The notes: generated by a model not told the origin, from the sequence alone. Shown: positions 22,211 to 35,524, numbered from the stretch's first letter. The stretch is DNA of 64,000 bases from Piezodorus guildinii (GCA_023052935.1 CM041292.1:43298139-43362138); one strand, 5' to 3'. Made by a program: numbers and translations.

Positions 22211-25189
22211 CTCAATATTAATAAACATTACTTTAGATGTAGTCATTATAAGCAGTGGGGTGGCGTTTTAAATTGCTACGTAAAAAAAAAAGTATATTTA
22301 TTTCACGTCAGATACAGTTGGAAACAACTTTCATCGACTTTTTTTTTTTAATTTTATAAATTGCTTAATCACCATTAGCAAATAGAAATTTATTTCATAG
22401 AAAGTATACAATTTTGTAAAATCGAAAATCCAATGCTATAAATGTGTCTAAGAGCGAAATTTAAAGTTAAGTATATATATTTTTAAGCAAAACTTCTTTA
22501 GGCTCGATTATGGGGTAACTAAACTCTTTGGAAGATACCAATGTAACGGAAACGCGTTACGGCGATTACATGTTACCTGGAGTGTAACCTTTACGCAAAA
22601 CATATTCCATATTTTAACTGATGAAGATTAGTTTAAAAATAGATATGTCTTGTTAGAATTCCAAAAACTTTGGTAATTGAACGAGTACAGTAAGGCATAA
22701 TTTAAATTTGCTTAAGTGAATAGTTCTTCCTATTGCGTTATCAGTCGAAAAGTTGAAAGTCTTTGGAATTCAGTTTGCAAATCTATTATCCCTGGTCGCC
22801 TTTTTTTCGTATTTTTTTATTTTTTTTTTCCGTTAGCTTTAGAAACAAAATCCAAAGTTTTAATCGTGCATAAAGATTACGCACACTCATTTTGCTTCCA
22901 TTTACCTACATATAAAATATGTAGTAAGGGAAATAATTGCGATCGTAAATAGATAAATAAAGATTTATTACTTTATATACAGAATTTTTGAGGGTTAAAA
23001 AAAAAAAAATTAATTTTATTTATTTCTTTTTTTAGGGATATATACTGGATAGATAAGATATAATTTTAACATGACTTTGTTTTCCTAAATTTATTTAAAT
23101 TTTGGTAATGTAAGAATAAATACTATTAAGAATTAGCAAACGTCGCTCTCATTGTATATATTATAATATAATATATATATATATATATTATAAATCTGCT
23201 TGTTAATCTCATTTGCTGATTACAATATATATCGTGGTATAGAATAGTAAATTTCTAATAGTAAACGAAAAATAGTAAAAAAAAACAATTATTTACTTAG
23301 CAACTGAAAGAACGGAATAAATGAAACATAGCCAGCCTCTATAAAGTGACTACCCAAACATTTCTGCGTCCAAGACTCTTAATGGACTGAAGGTACAGTT
23401 TTTTTTAATTTTTTATTTATTTATTTGTTTCAAATAGTGAATATTAATCATGTTGTACACGATAATGTCTAAATGTTAATTATTTCAAGAGATGGATTGG
23501 TCGAAGAGGAACATTGGCTTGGCTTGTAAACTCTCCAGAGGATTGTTCTGTTATGACCTTAATTCTTTACGAAGAACAATATTAAAAAGTTGCTTAACAA
23601 AAAAATATTCAAGACTGTCTTAATGCACAAGGTAGTTGCTTTAAACCGCATTTAATAAGGATGTTAATGTCTAAACTCTATTATTTAAGTTATTAGAACA
23701 CGTATTAAATAATTTATAATTCTATACCCTTCTAATTCATAATACATGAATTGATTGATATTTTTAGTTAAAACACATCCTGATATGTTTTGCATATACT
23801 TAGTAATAATATATACCAGTTATAGTATATAGCCAGGTATATAATTAGGTGTGTAGGCTATTAAATTATATTATAATCAAGCATAACAAATCTTTATGTA
23901 GATGTATGATTTTCAAGCTAACCGATTCACAAGCAACTTCGATCCATTGCAGGGTGTCCTAAACATTTAAATTTTTATAAAATGATTTCCAAGAACTCGT
24001 TCTAAACCATAAGACAAATGTGTGGCTGTTTTTTTTTGTTTTTTTTCATTCATTTAGCACGTTGTTTCCTGAAGGTTTATAAGTACAATATAATACATTT
24101 CAAATAAATATTTCTTTAGATGGGAATATTTTATGTTGGGACCAGCGGGGTCGTCCTACGGATTTTCTTACGCTGTGCCTGGTAGCTAAGCTGATTCAAG
24201 GATTTGCTTGTTGATATTAATTTATGTTATGCAGAACTGATAAATTGGTGAATGAATAAACCAATATGTGAGTACTTGGTAATTGGTATAATAAGGTATA
24301 TGTGGTACAAAATAAAAGATAAAGGTAAAATTGGTGAGATAATAACAAACACGATAATAGGTAATAACCACTTTTTTCGATCCACTCTGTTCCAACTGTT
24401 ATAAAAAAACCATATGTTTTTCTTTTTGATAGAAATAATCAGGAAAAGTTGATAAGAAATATAAATAGTGCTTGAAGAAAGTTTCTGAGGAATTTAAATA
24501 CATAATAAAAAATGAGGACAAATGAAATAAGTTGCCTAAACATTTTATTTTCTGTAATCAAGACAACAAACATTTTTTCCTGAAATATAAGTAGTAGTAT
24601 AGACGTATATTTTTTTTTGGAAAGCGGATGGTTTTAGAAAAGTTATTAGAATGACGTTTCATGGCTAAACTGCATAAACTCATCAACACATATTTTTCTC
24701 TAATGAGCTCATGATCCCATAGCGATAAACTCCAAATCGGCCCAACCGTGCTTTCTTAACCATTTCACTAGTTAATTTATAAATCATGACTGCAAATTTC
24801 AAAATACCATATCTCCGATGATATTGGTCCTAGTTAATTTATTTTATTTTTAGTTATGTAGGGAATTTTAACAGCAATATTTAAAAATTCATTTCTAAGT
24901 GTTTTGGAAGTCAGAAGGTTAGCAGCCTTATTTTGATTTTATTAAAAATCTATATTTGGATTCTAAGTATATTGAAACGTTTAACGGCAAATTTTTAGGA
25001 GGGATTTACTTTCTTTTTTGGCCTATTATAGCGCTTCATTCTTGAAAATAATAAACTAAAAGAATAAAATTATAGGGTTACCTGAACTAGGTATTATAGC
25101 TATTATCTCGTGTTTTTTTTCTTTTTCGAAGGTGATAAAATTGTATTTTATAAAATTCTAAGCAGACTGTAATCTATCTTTGCCGTGAT

Positions 25190-25440
25190 GGGATCAATTT
25201 AAGAAGATTATCGAAGAGCTGAGATTAACTACTTGTTGTGAGGAATAGAATGAGATGACTCAAGAAGACCGCAATGGTAAAGGACACTGATGAATGCCGA
25301 AGAAGTGTAACCTCGAAGGAGGGATCGTTAATTAATGGTGGGGACTGAAAGGTGCAGTAAATCCTTCCACTTACTGATAACTGAGGGACATTCCTTATTC
25401 CTCCTGCCAACCTGCAAACCTTCCGCACTTTACGCAAAAC
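25190..25440. other. Complex island, no gene recognised
   Basis: Less AT-rich, with a 70-codon minus-strand open frame without a recognised domain. About 1.4 kb downstream of the PAS-A exon within the dys intron. Confidence 0.2.
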
Positions 25441-25869
25441 AATAACATAATTAATCTCGGTTTATAAGACATTTTACAGAATTTATAGAGTAAATAATAT
25501 AAAATTTACTACAAACAAGACCAAAAAATATTGTTGTTTACTCTGTTAAAAATAACTGGTTGATATCACTAAGTAAGTTCCCTACAGATTGTGAATCAAG
25601 TTGAAACTAAAACCTTCACATTTTTTTTAATTTTTTTTTTTTTAGTCTTAATAAATGATAAATATGCTATAATCCTGAGTATTTTTATTAGCATTCTTTA
25701 TTAGAATATTTTTTTTTTTTTTTTTAATCTTTTAATGATGACATTATGAACATTACCTACATAAATGAAATATAAACTATCATATGTACTATTTAAAGAC
25801 ATCACTGTTGTAAAAAGTAAATAATATATTTTATGGATATCTCTAAAAGGAAAACAAAAATTTGTTTGC

Positions 25870-26110
25870 CTACCTTTTTTTATTTTTCACCCCTACCTCG
25901 CCTTTGAAGGCTGTAGGAAGATTTCTCAGGCTAGCGGGAGAGGGTGGGGATCAATGCCGAGAAAAAGCTTCCCGGTACCGAGATGCGAACTAGTAATTAT
26001 TTAATCCTATGCTTCTGGTCATCTGAGGCTGCTCTGAACGTGCGTTCACAGCAATAAGCGCTAACCTACTCTAATCTATGAGTGCCTCTATAATCTATGT
26101 AGAATCTTGA
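25870..26110 (-). mobile_element. tRNA-like SINE remnant, family S3, copy 1
   Basis: On the minus strand it has TAGGTTAGCGC (A-box-like) and ACTAGTTCGCATCTCGG (B-box-like), then a GC-richer body. The stretch TACCGAGATGCGAACTAGTA resembles TACTGAGACGCAAACTCGTA at 34257. Confidence 0.45.
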
Positions 26111-26801
26111 GTTAAGTACATAAAGAAATTTGTTTCTCAGCGAACGAAGTGAATTCGCCAGAATAATTATACACTAAACCGTACAGCTCCTTTGAAAATA
26201 CTGTAACCAATATAATAGGAATAAATTATCTTTTTCTAATTTTGATAAATTATTAAAAATTAATATTTTTTTTTATAAATTATGCAATCAACCCGCTCTT
26301 GCTTGGCAACTTTTTTTTTAATACATTTTTTAATCTTTCACAAATCCCTTAAATAAATTCTGATACCGAAAAAAAAACAGCCGACATTGAGCAATGATTA
26401 AAGTTATATTTAATGTATACTTTATGTAGAAAATATTCGTTTTGTAGCATTGTTTTTCATGAACAGTATACAACCAGTATACATACTCTATCAAGCATAA
26501 ATCTCGATTTGATAGAATACTAGTAAGACTAAAGATATTTTATATCAATTATTTATGAATTCGAGTGATGATTGATCAACATGTTATACAGCATTTTTAC
26601 TAAAAATAATATTAAATACTTCTATAGAGGATATTTAATACTTCTTATTTAATTTTACTGATGATTAAATTTTGATGTTTTTTCAGAAATTTAATATTAA
26701 GTAATCCAGTTTAAAAAAAATAATTAAAAGTCATTAAATTCAATTGTTGCAACATAACATGCGATCTTTCAGTTAGATTTTCAATTTAAGATGTAACTCA
26801 C

Positions 26802-26981
26802 CTTCTGGTCGCCGAACCTCATCTGCCTCCGTGCGTTCCTGGAGACATTCATCCGGCAGAGGAAGATGCGAGTTTCGTCGGCAGGGTTGGCTGGAGAACG
26901 CAGGAGCTCGCTCTGGATACCCTGGTGGTCCTGCTTGTCGATCATGTCGTACATACTGTCTCCGTGGATCAGCAGGTCCTC
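26802..26981 (-). CDS. dys: dysfusion/NPAS4-family bHLH-PAS factor, internal exon (end of PAS-A and linker)
   Basis: Internal exon of 60 codons, in phase 0 at both ends. On the minus strand it follows a pyrimidine-rich acceptor (TTTTTCTACAG) and ends CAGAAG before a GTGAGT donor. It starts EDLLIHGDSMYDMIDKQDH and ends NARRQMRFGDQK. The first part matches the end of the PAS-A domain of the dysfusion/NPAS4 family (vertebrate NPAS4 has a similar GDSIYDIIDPADH stretch). The second part, IFLCRMNVSRNARRQ, is the linker strand before PAS-B. Dysfusion in Drosophila is a nuclear transcription factor that dimerises with Tango and acts in tracheal fusion cells and leg joints. That role is known for the family, not shown here. 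The bHLH and the start of PAS-A are not visible anywhere in the window. Codon use is much more GC-rich than the surroundings. The family call is confident; orthology to dys specifically is slightly less so. Confidence 0.9.
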
Positions 26982-27314
26982 CTGTAGAAAAAGACATTTG
27001 CTTAAGTATTAAAACAATTAGCAAATAAATAATGTAATATTATAAAAATATAGAAACACGTTTGTATCTTCTGAAAGACTGGGAGGCTGAGTAGTGAGAA
27101 TTTTTCAAAAGGAAAATAGTTCGCGTGACGGTCTAGCCAATAGTCAATGAAATAGTATTATTACCTATTTAATGCCAATATTTCGGCATTATAATGTTAT
27201 AACACTTTATCAGAGGGTTTGTAGTCAAAGATGTTGGGAGATGAATGAAGACTTTGTATATATGTGTATTTAATTGTGTGTATGTGTGTATACAAATTAT
27301 ACAGGTATAATACT

Positions 27315-27356
27315 ATGTATATATATATATATTATAATATATATATATATATATAC
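27315..27356. repeat. (TA)n with an internal inverted break
   Basis: A TA array interrupted by TATTATAATA, giving a palindromic AT stretch. The surroundings (27030-27950) are plain AT-rich DNA with no gene seen. A hairpin AATGCC..GGCATT lies at 27172-27191. Confidence 0.9.
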
Positions 27357-27959
27357 AATTTGTTCTGACTGTATCAGTTTTGAATTACTTATATTTTATT
27401 TTTATTGACTATTATTTAATTGAAATATAACATTATTCAGTTATTATATATAATAAAATTTCCAAAACATTAATAAATATGAAAAAAATTGGCCTACAAA
27501 CCAGTAAAAATACCACTGTTGCTTTTTAAATACATTACTTACATTACACAGATTGCAATATTAATAACCTACATGCGATGTTAACTTTTCAATATGTCTT
27601 GAAAACAACAATGCTTTTATTAAACTACGTTATAAATGCATCCTATATTTTAAGTAAATATAAATGTATCAATATCTTCTTTTTATTTTAAGAATTGATG
27701 TAAGAAAATGCTTTATAAATTTAAATATCTAAATAGATACTTTAAGATGCTTTTTCGGGCCACGACATGAAGCATTAATGATAAAAATATATTTTACATA
27801 TTACATTACAGCTACTTACAAATGACTTTTTGATCTTTTATCACAGAATTTTTGAATGATAAAAAAAACAATTAAATATTTAAAAAAAAATTGTTCTAAA
27901 AATGGACTAGCTAACAGAATTGGTTTCGCAAAAGAGACCTATCGGTTCAATCACTTTTG

Positions 27960-28240
27960 AATAAGTACGTAGATCTCTTCAAGAATGCCTACACACATAC
28001 GCCGGCTCGTATACTTTGTGATTTGGTGAGGGTCCATCCAAGGCAAGAGATTACAGATGGTCGCACATCCTGCCTAATAGGGTCCAATATCCTCTTCTGC
28101 AGGCAACATCCTGGTCGCTGATGAGGACCTGTCTCCAGGATAAGTATAGCTCCTCCAAGGACCAAAATACAGGTTCCATACATTCCTATCTCGATGAACA
28201 TCCTTCTGATCTTGAAGCAATCCAATTCATCAGTAACTTA
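27960..28240. other. Complex island, no gene recognised
   Basis: Minus strand open for 78 codons (27989-28225) with no recognised domain. Balanced composition. About 1 kb upstream of the PAS-A exon. Confidence 0.2.
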
Positions 28241-28969
28241 ACTGCTCTCCTATGATACGAAATTCGTAAACAGAAACCTGAGTATAACAGTTTGAAATAT
28301 TTCAGTATTATAGGCAGTTTTCCATCTTTAGTCAGCAGTCGCTTTAATAAGATTCGATTCTGTTTTATAGAACTTAAAGATCACGAAAATAAATTAGCCG
28401 ATTTAAGGAGCCGATCGATTTGAAATGACAGGTTACATCATAGATTTTTTTTTAACATGTCCTTGAAGAAGACAGTAGGATCAAAGTTTTATTTTTATTT
28501 GGAATTAATTTACAAATATACTTTATATAGAATTGGAAACATATATTTTCCATTTAGTTTTCTCTGAAGGGAAAAAGAAGAATAAAGACAGATATGGTGA
28601 TTTTTAAATAACAGAAACTTTAAAGAAATGGAAATATAGAAACAACTTTGAAAATTTTATAATTTAACTCTATCCGATTCTCTCTCTTACTTAAAATTAC
28701 TATACATTTCTTTACAACATATAATCAATTATTCCCTAAACCTTTAATAGATACAAAAATAAATCAGGTCGTGATTTTCCTATGAATAGGTTTTTTTATG
28801 CCATTACTTTAGTAAAAATATTTTTTGTAGGAACTAAAATATAAAACAAAATACTAGGTTTTTACAAATACTTAATATCACATAACCGTGTTAGATATTT
28901 CCTCGAAAATCTATAACAGAATGTAGAAATATTTTACTGAACCTTATAGTTCTTACTTTACAAAAATAA

Positions 28970-28972
<3 letters not shown>

Positions 28973-29026
<54 letters not shown>
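28973..29026. repeat. (TA)n microsatellite
   Basis: About 25 TA units followed by a T run. The flanking 28250-29990 is AT-rich with no gene seen. Confidence 0.95.
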
Positions 29027-29033
<7 letters not shown>

Positions 29034-29999
29034 TTTTAGAAAATATTATGGTTGATTTTTAATTAGGTTGTTTTATCTTTTTTTGGGAAAAAAAAATTAC
29101 TTAAGATTATACCTGGGTTAACTGATACAACAGTAAATATGCAAACGGCTTGAAACAAACATGTAGGTAAACTAACCATTGGTCGCACCCCAATAACATT
29201 ATATCAGATTGTCTCGTAGCCATCTTTTAGTTTAATCTTAAATATGTTTTTAAGGAAAATGATTTTTTTTTTTAAATTATATACATATATATTTGAATTA
29301 ATATGAGAGATAAGCATGAAAAGGAAAAAAAAAATAAGAAAAGTAATTTAAAAAAAAAATTTTAAAGAAAAAAAAAATATTAATCTCTTTTTTTTTTGTG
29401 TATTCCATGTTAAATTTTTGTACTAAAATTGTCCATTAAGGAAAAAAAATAGTATACTGTGTAAATAGGGAACCCAACTTTGTTGGCAGCATCCCTCATT
29501 CAATAAAGTGTATCTCTGGAGTCAGTAAGCAGAACAGTACCAACCACATTCGATTACTGATCACAATGTACCTTACTGCTAACTCAACCGCCTCTTTTTT
29601 AATCCTACTTTTTTTTTCTAAATCCTCGATTTATTTCTTTAAAATTAAACAAAAAAAATATATCAAAATAGTAATAATATAAATAGTTTTACAATAATGT
29701 GTTGGATTAACGAATCCTTAATCCAACACTTTGTTTTGAAACTATTTAATGATTTATATTAGTATTTTTATTTCATTTAGTAAACATGCTATATCTATAT
29801 CCCATGTCCTGCGGTATGAGTTTAAGTAGCACGCCGAACTATCAGCCTTTGAGGATAATATTTGTTATTTTCCATCTTTCTTAACCTAAATTTGCCTTCT
29901 TATTGCCAAACAAGAAAGGGTCCACCTCACAAATAGTAGCTTAAAACAAGTTTGTCTTACAGTAAAAAAAAAAAATATTTTCTTAATTACGTTTCAAGG

Positions 30000-30690
30000 A
30001 ATATCTAAAAAGATCCGCCGAAGATCAGCGTACACATTCCTATCATTAACAAATGTGGAAAGCCCAAATAGGATCTGATAGTTACTTCTGCACCAGTACT
30101 AATTGGGTTCACGAGAAGGAAGGATTGACAGAGACAGAGTTGAGTTACTCCACTGCAAGCTCTTATCTCTCGGGAGTTATTCAAAAACATGATGACTGCT
30201 AATTTAACCCGGCTTTCTCTAAGTTGTAAGAACAGAAAAAAAAGAAGTAAAAGACCAATCAGCATAGACACATGTAAGTATAAATTTAGTACTAGAGATA
30301 GAGTCGATAGTATAAATTTGTATTCTATTTCTTTTTAGTATTCCGGCAAAATAGGAAGAGATCCTTCTTAGACTAGGATAAAAAACTCATGAGGGCTTAT
30401 CTTACTTGATTAAGCGCAAAGGAGGGACTTGATTGCTATTACGGCGCTTTAATTGGACTTGAAGTAATTTACAAAGCCTTAATGTCTCCTGGGAGACTTT
30501 AGGTAAAAAATGTTGATAAGTGACAATTCTACGCTTTCCATCCTTTACTCGACTTGGACAAGGAGAAAAAAAGAATAATACGGCCTCAAAAGCCAATTAG
30601 CATCGGTACATGTTCCTTTGATACAGTCAGGGTGGGTGACAGTGATTAGTGTTGATGATAGGGGTCGATAGATAGGTCAAAGGAATTATC
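30000..30690. other. Two adjacent complex islands, no gene recognised
   Basis: 30000-30330 and 30360-30690 are less AT-rich and repeat-free, and share similar ends (CCAATCAGCATAGACACATG and CCAATTAGCATCGGTACATG, then GATAGxGTCGATAG). They may be an old tandem duplication of one element. Confidence 0.35.
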
Positions 30691-30879
30691 TAAGCATTTT
30701 TTTTTGTATGTTTGGATCAGCAAAAAAAACATAACTTAGCAAGAAATATAAGTAAAACGTTTTTCAAGTCTTATTTAGGCTTCAAATATACTTACTGTAT
30801 AAATTAACATTTAAGTTATATAGGTGGAACAATCATACAAGACTGAAACAAGAAACTTTGGTGCTCTTTAACACTTACT

Positions 30880-31370
30880 TGACAAACGCTCAAACCTTCC
30901 ACTTAACTAGTAAAAGATCATCATAAGACCGATATAGACTTACAGAGTAGAGATTTGGGGCTCTACTAAACCATCAAATTCTTTCTGTCTCCAATCCTTA
31001 CAATCAAAATTCCTTCGAAAAATCCTTAATACTCGTTATTTTGTCACAAATTAACTCATCCATAAAGACCTCAATGTTCCCTACCATGCTGACTTGGCCC
31101 GAACCAGGCACCACTCATTTCATGGAAAACTCCATTCCCACTCTCACCCACTAGTTTCAATCCTTGCTTCCACAATCTCTGATAATAATGACGGCGTTTG
31201 AAAAGAAGATGGCCTGGGACCTTCTAGTTTATTATAGTTTTTGGAGAGCTGCCAATGGGTAGTGCATGCATTAATATTCGAATCATGACAGTAAATCTTG
31301 TATCATATTTACTAAATGTATTTTATTATACAGTTGTAAATATCAATAAATATATATATTTTTTAAGTTA
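30880..31370 (+). pseudogene. Jockey-like LINE, ORF2 C-terminus and 3' UTR
   Basis: Plus-strand translation from about 30930 reads TYRVEIWGSTKPSNSFCLQS, then LQSKFLRKILNTRYFVTN, a stop, LIHKDLNVPYHADLAR and HSHSHPLVSILAS. This is the typical jockey C-terminus: YGxxLWG, a QSKxLR motif, a (L)IHxDLxx motif, and a closing HPNPLV-like motif. One or two stops break it. The 3' UTR ends AGTTGTAAATATCAATAAAT, like the fragment at 11229. It is 5'-truncated and dead. Confidence 0.8.
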
Positions 31371-31909
31371 TACACGATTCTAAATGTCTGGTTATATTGT
31401 TTGAGCAGATAGTATACCTCAAGAGTAAGAAAAAAATTTATATGACTCATGTCATGGTTGTCAACGGTTAGTGAAGAAAAATATTTTTTTTTTATTTTTG
31501 CTAATTCGTGGTTTTCATAGCTATTTGATGTTCAAGCAAAGAAAAATATGTGGTACAAAAAAGAAAGAAGAGTAAATTTCCCTGAAGGGTAAGAAGTCGA
31601 ATCATGAAAATAGTAAAGTAAGTGTCGCACACCGTCATGCAGAGAATTAAAAATTAATATTTTTAAAAACAAATGATTTTTCTCCATAACTGTTGAGAAT
31701 CCGAATATGAGTGAGATAAACTTTTTTGTTTCCCTTGTATCTGCTCCCATAATAAGACCAGAAATTTATGAGACACCCTGTGTATTCTCGATAATTCTTC
31801 CTGGCTTATTATTACTGAAACAATGGGAAAAGCTGAAACGAAACGACACTAAGAGCGGAAAGGAGAAGTAATAGAGTCATCAAAGTAAAATACATGAGCA
31901 ATGTATCGG

Positions 31910-32150
31910 GGTAGTTATCCAAATGTAGCGGCTCCCTTTTTGGGAGCACCCTAACGGCCGCTGTTACACAGGATATGGCCATTGTGAGGGCCTGGGAACT
32001 GAGGGAGGTCGTGGGACGGGAAAGTGAAGAAGTGGATGGCTCCTGTCGTAGCGAGTAATGGTAACTGCGGGGGGCACCCTTTTGGCGATCGGGGAAAGCC
32101 TCTTATTGAAAACAGCTTCTGTCTCAAACTATCCAACTATTGTTCTGAAT
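31910..32150. other. Complex GC-richer island with a perfect short hairpin
   Basis: It contains GGCTCCCTTTTTGGGAGCA, a 6-bp stem with a T5 loop. The minus strand is open for 61 codons without a known domain. Confidence 0.25.
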
Positions 32151-32869
32151 ATCATTAAATCAATGGGAGAGGAAGATGGTCTGAATTTATAGGTTTTAAC
32201 TTACATTTAATAATTTGAGAAATTTTTTTGGTAGCATAGCTGTATTCTATTGTAAAACAATATTAAATTATTATAATTAAAATTTATTAGTAGGCTCCAA
32301 TTTCCATGATAAAGCTTTTCGTCATAAAACTGTGTATATTTCAGATAACTTCTTGAACGTTTCTGAGGTATAAAATAATGAGCTAATCTTATATTTCTGC
32401 CAAAACGCCTTTTATAAAAATGAGAAACATTAATCAGGATAGTATGTTATTTATTAATTTTAACACATCACTAAATGTTCATTAAGAACAACTAATAATA
32501 ATTTGAATAAATTAACATTTGTTGTTAATTAAAAAAAGTTATTCAAAAATATTAAATCAACCCATTAATCCCAATGGTAATCATATTAAAATAACTCAAG
32601 AGTATTTAGTAAATGCTATAGGAATTTAAATAAGCTTTCAAAGGGATCATTTCTGGAGGGAAATATTTTTCAATGTATTCTTCTCTCCTGTCCATCTGTA
32701 CAGAAAGAAGCAAGAGCGGCTGAATCCTTCCCAACCTCTTTAGGAGGCTTTGGTATACAAAGAAAGTCCAAAGCCGATTTAACAATTTAAATACAACATT
32801 TGTGGGCGGTATGTCAACGAAAACTATTATTTTCTGATTATAATTTGATCTTGTTACCTACAATTCTTA

Positions 32870-33180
32870 ATCAAATGATTACCTGAAGTACACCCCCGAA
32901 AACGGACTCGGAACCGAAGTATTCGGAGAGAAGAAGACCCTCCGTGGGAAATGGTGCTGATTACACTTAGGCCACAGCTGGAATTAATCCGATAAAGTGC
33001 CGTACTATTATAATAATGGTCGTGGCCTATCTTGTGAGAGATCTGAGGCACGTGGCCCCACCACCTCATCTGTCCGGCCTCTTAGTTAATCCTCGGCTAG
33101 CGCCTTATATAAACCAGGGCTAGCTGATCCTCAACTAGAGCTCCTCTCCCTCATGTTTTCCTTCTTCCACTCTTCCAAGG
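32870..33180. other. Complex island, no gene recognised
   Basis: Less AT-rich, no repeat relative in the window. CGGACTCGGAACCGAAGTAT and a GGCTAGC pair (33096, 33119) are visible. Minus strand open for 71 codons without a recognised domain. Confidence 0.2.
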
Positions 33181-34077
33181 TTTCCATCAGACAATTGACA
33201 ATGTATTAGAAATCAATTGAAGTTTCTTTGATTCGTCTGTACTAAACTTGGATGATATATAAATACTTTTATAAATTGATCATTCTAAAAGTTGGGAATA
33301 ATTTAAGCTCAGTTTTTTCAAAAAGAAGTAATCGTTCGATTATTATCGGGTTTTTCGAAATGTTTTTTTTTTTTTTTGAGTCGCGCTACTACATGTATCC
33401 CTTATAGTTTAGACACTTTACAGTAAACGTTTTTAGGAATATAGATTTTTGAAAATTTCTAATTTAATGGGAGTGTACTGAAATTCATGAATCAAATCTA
33501 ACAGCGCTAAGGAATCGTCCCTATATTTTTTCAAAATATAATTTAATCTATACATTATTTTTTTTCTACACTATTATATTTTTTCATTATTTATTTAGAA
33601 TGAAATCGTAGGATTCAGATGTCTTTAAGCAATGGTGTGTCTTTTGAGTACAAAATTACAAAGAATTAAAATATTCTATTACATAGCAGTAAAATTAGTG
33701 AAAAATACATTATTTAAAACAACTTCTCAAAAATTCTCTATTTCCTGTCATATAAAAACATTTATTTTACAAAAATTCGGAGCTTTTCTCCTTCATTAGG
33801 GTTTTTATGTATGCTCAAAATTGATACAAAAATAATTAAAAGTTAAAGATTAAGTGGTAAAGTGACACTTTTTGAAATTGAAAGTCGTTTTCACTAACTT
33901 AACTAATTTATTATGATCCGAATATCAGTTTTTGTTACACATCCAAATATATATTTTATCGATTGTAATCAATATTAGAGGTTTAGGATCAATGTTAACA
34001 GTCAGTAAAAGAGATGTGAGCACCAAAAAAAAAAAAAACATTTTATGTTATAACATTAACACTGGTTCCAACAATAA

Positions 34078-34145
34078 ATTAAATAAATAAATTCTTTATT
34101 ATCCTGGGACATGTCCCTTTAGAATAAAAAATACAGAATTCACAA
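34078..34145 (-). mobile_element. 3' end of the CR1/Jockey-group LINE (family L1x), fragment
   Basis: On the minus strand it reads TCTAAAGGGACATGTCCCAG, then ATAATAAAGAATTTATTTAT. This is the hairpin and microsatellite tail seen at 54230 in the long LINE copy. Confidence 0.7.
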
Positions 34146-34209
34146 AATGTGCTTTGCAGTCTTAGAGTGCAGTTTTCAAACACTGTTTACACATATTAAT
34201 TTTAAAATT

Positions 34210-34560
34210 ATAACGTACTTCATTTTTAGGGATTTTAGCTGAAATAAAAGCACTCTAGTACTGAGACGCAAACTCGTAATTATTTGGTTTCAAGTCTGGT
34301 TCTCTGTGGTTGCTAGGCAACGCGTGTTCAAAGCCACACCTAACATTTTGGGGATAACAAATAAAAACAACCTATTATTTATTAATATTTTTTTGTTCAT
34401 CCCTACTTTGCCATTATACGCTATATAGAAGTTCCCTAGCATCGCGACTCGAACTCCTAATCATTTTAACTTTTTAAATTTTACGTTAAATATATCAGGT
34501 TGATGAGCAACGCGAAGACAGTTAAAGGGCGTTTACCCACTTGCCACTCCCCCTCTTCCT
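34210..34560 (-). mobile_element. tRNA-like SINE remnants, family S3, copies 2 and 3
   Basis: Two neighbouring B-box-like blocks occur on the minus strand: ACGAGTTTGCGTCTCAGTA at about 34257-34275 and AGGAGTTCGAGTCGCGATG at about 34440-34458. Bodies resemble 25870-26110, and GCAACGCG occurs in both. Confidence 0.4.
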
Positions 34561-34639
34561 ATAACTGTAACTACAACTGTCATCCTAACGCCTAATTTTT
34601 TTAAAATTTGTTTTTATTTATTTGTCTTAACAACTATTA

Positions 34640-35010
34640 GGGTAGACCGAAGATACCCCTCCCTTACACTCCTGCAGTCGCCAATGGCTAGACCTTCTAT
34701 TGGACCATTTTTAATAAATCATCAAAGCACATACGTGTTCTCTACATTTCCTGATGGTTCTAAATATATTCTAACCGACATTAGTAGTTTAAATATAGTT
34801 ATAGGAAGGGAATTAGAATTGAGTAAAAGTTCCTTACCCAATAACCTAATTACTGCTAGGGAACCGCTCCCTCTCCAAGAGCTACAAGACTTAGAGGAGT
34901 ACATCGGTTTCTACACGTCGTGTAGCCCGGCTTACACGACGGAGCAGCCGTTAGGCAGGAGATACACCTGAGATTAGCAGTACAGGTAAACAGCCCAGCT
35001 AATACAGTCC
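34640..35010 (+). other. Open frame of 95 codons, function unknown
   Basis: The plus strand is open from ATG at 34684 to 34971. It begins MARPSIGPFLINHQSTYVFS and ends LGRRYT. Amino-acid composition looks protein-like, but I recognise no family, no promoter and no clear splice sites. It could be a piece of a transposon gene or a chance frame. Confidence 0.2.
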
Positions 35011-35439
35011 CGAATGCGGTCACTTGGTCAACGGGAGGGCCTAACTTAACTCTATAATATAGATGCGATCCAACGAGGAAATAGGAAAGAATATTCAAGA
35101 TACTGTCTACAATGAGTTATTATACAATTGCTTGATATCAAAGAGATGTTTAATGAGGAAAATCTATATGTAATTAATATTTAAAAAAATCTATATGTTA
35201 TATGTTATTTTTAATGGAATTAAGATGATTGTTATATAATATATAATGTTAGGTATTTTTCAGTAGAGTATTGTAGTATTTTTTTTCTTTTATATTTACA
35301 CACAAACACACACACATGTATATATTTTTTATTTTTATTTTAATATATTTTTATTAACATCTGTCATGCGGTTGACCGAAATGGGCTTTATGGAGAGAGG
35401 ATACCTTCCGGCACCTCTTCCCGGTGTTTTATATTTAAT

Positions 35440-35444
35440 CTCTG

Positions 35445-35523
<79 letters not shown>
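35440..35523. repeat. Compound (TC)n(TA)n microsatellite
   Basis: A CT-rich array (about 35443-35478) passes straight into about 21 TA units. The minus-strand frame reading YIYIYI and ERERE is a translation of it and not a gene. Confidence 0.95.

Positions 35524-35524
<1 letters not shown>

Larger units (their letters stand above)
3613..26801 (-). other. 23.2 kb dys intron between the PAS-A and PAS-B exons
   Basis: Phase-0 intron bounded by GTGAGT (at 26801, minus strand) and TTCTCAG (at 3613). The flanking exons join in frame and in the family's residue order, so no coding exon is expected inside. It contains LINE remnants, SINEs, A- and B-family repeats, two MITE types, (TA)n and poly-A/T tracts, and several less AT-rich islands listed separately. 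The rest is AT-rich DNA where I see no gene. Confidence 0.8.

Noticed and set aside
26773..27028. Open frames of 83 and 65 codons over the PAS-A exon
   Set aside because: They are in other phases or on the other strand of the true exon, which is fixed by splice sites and family match.
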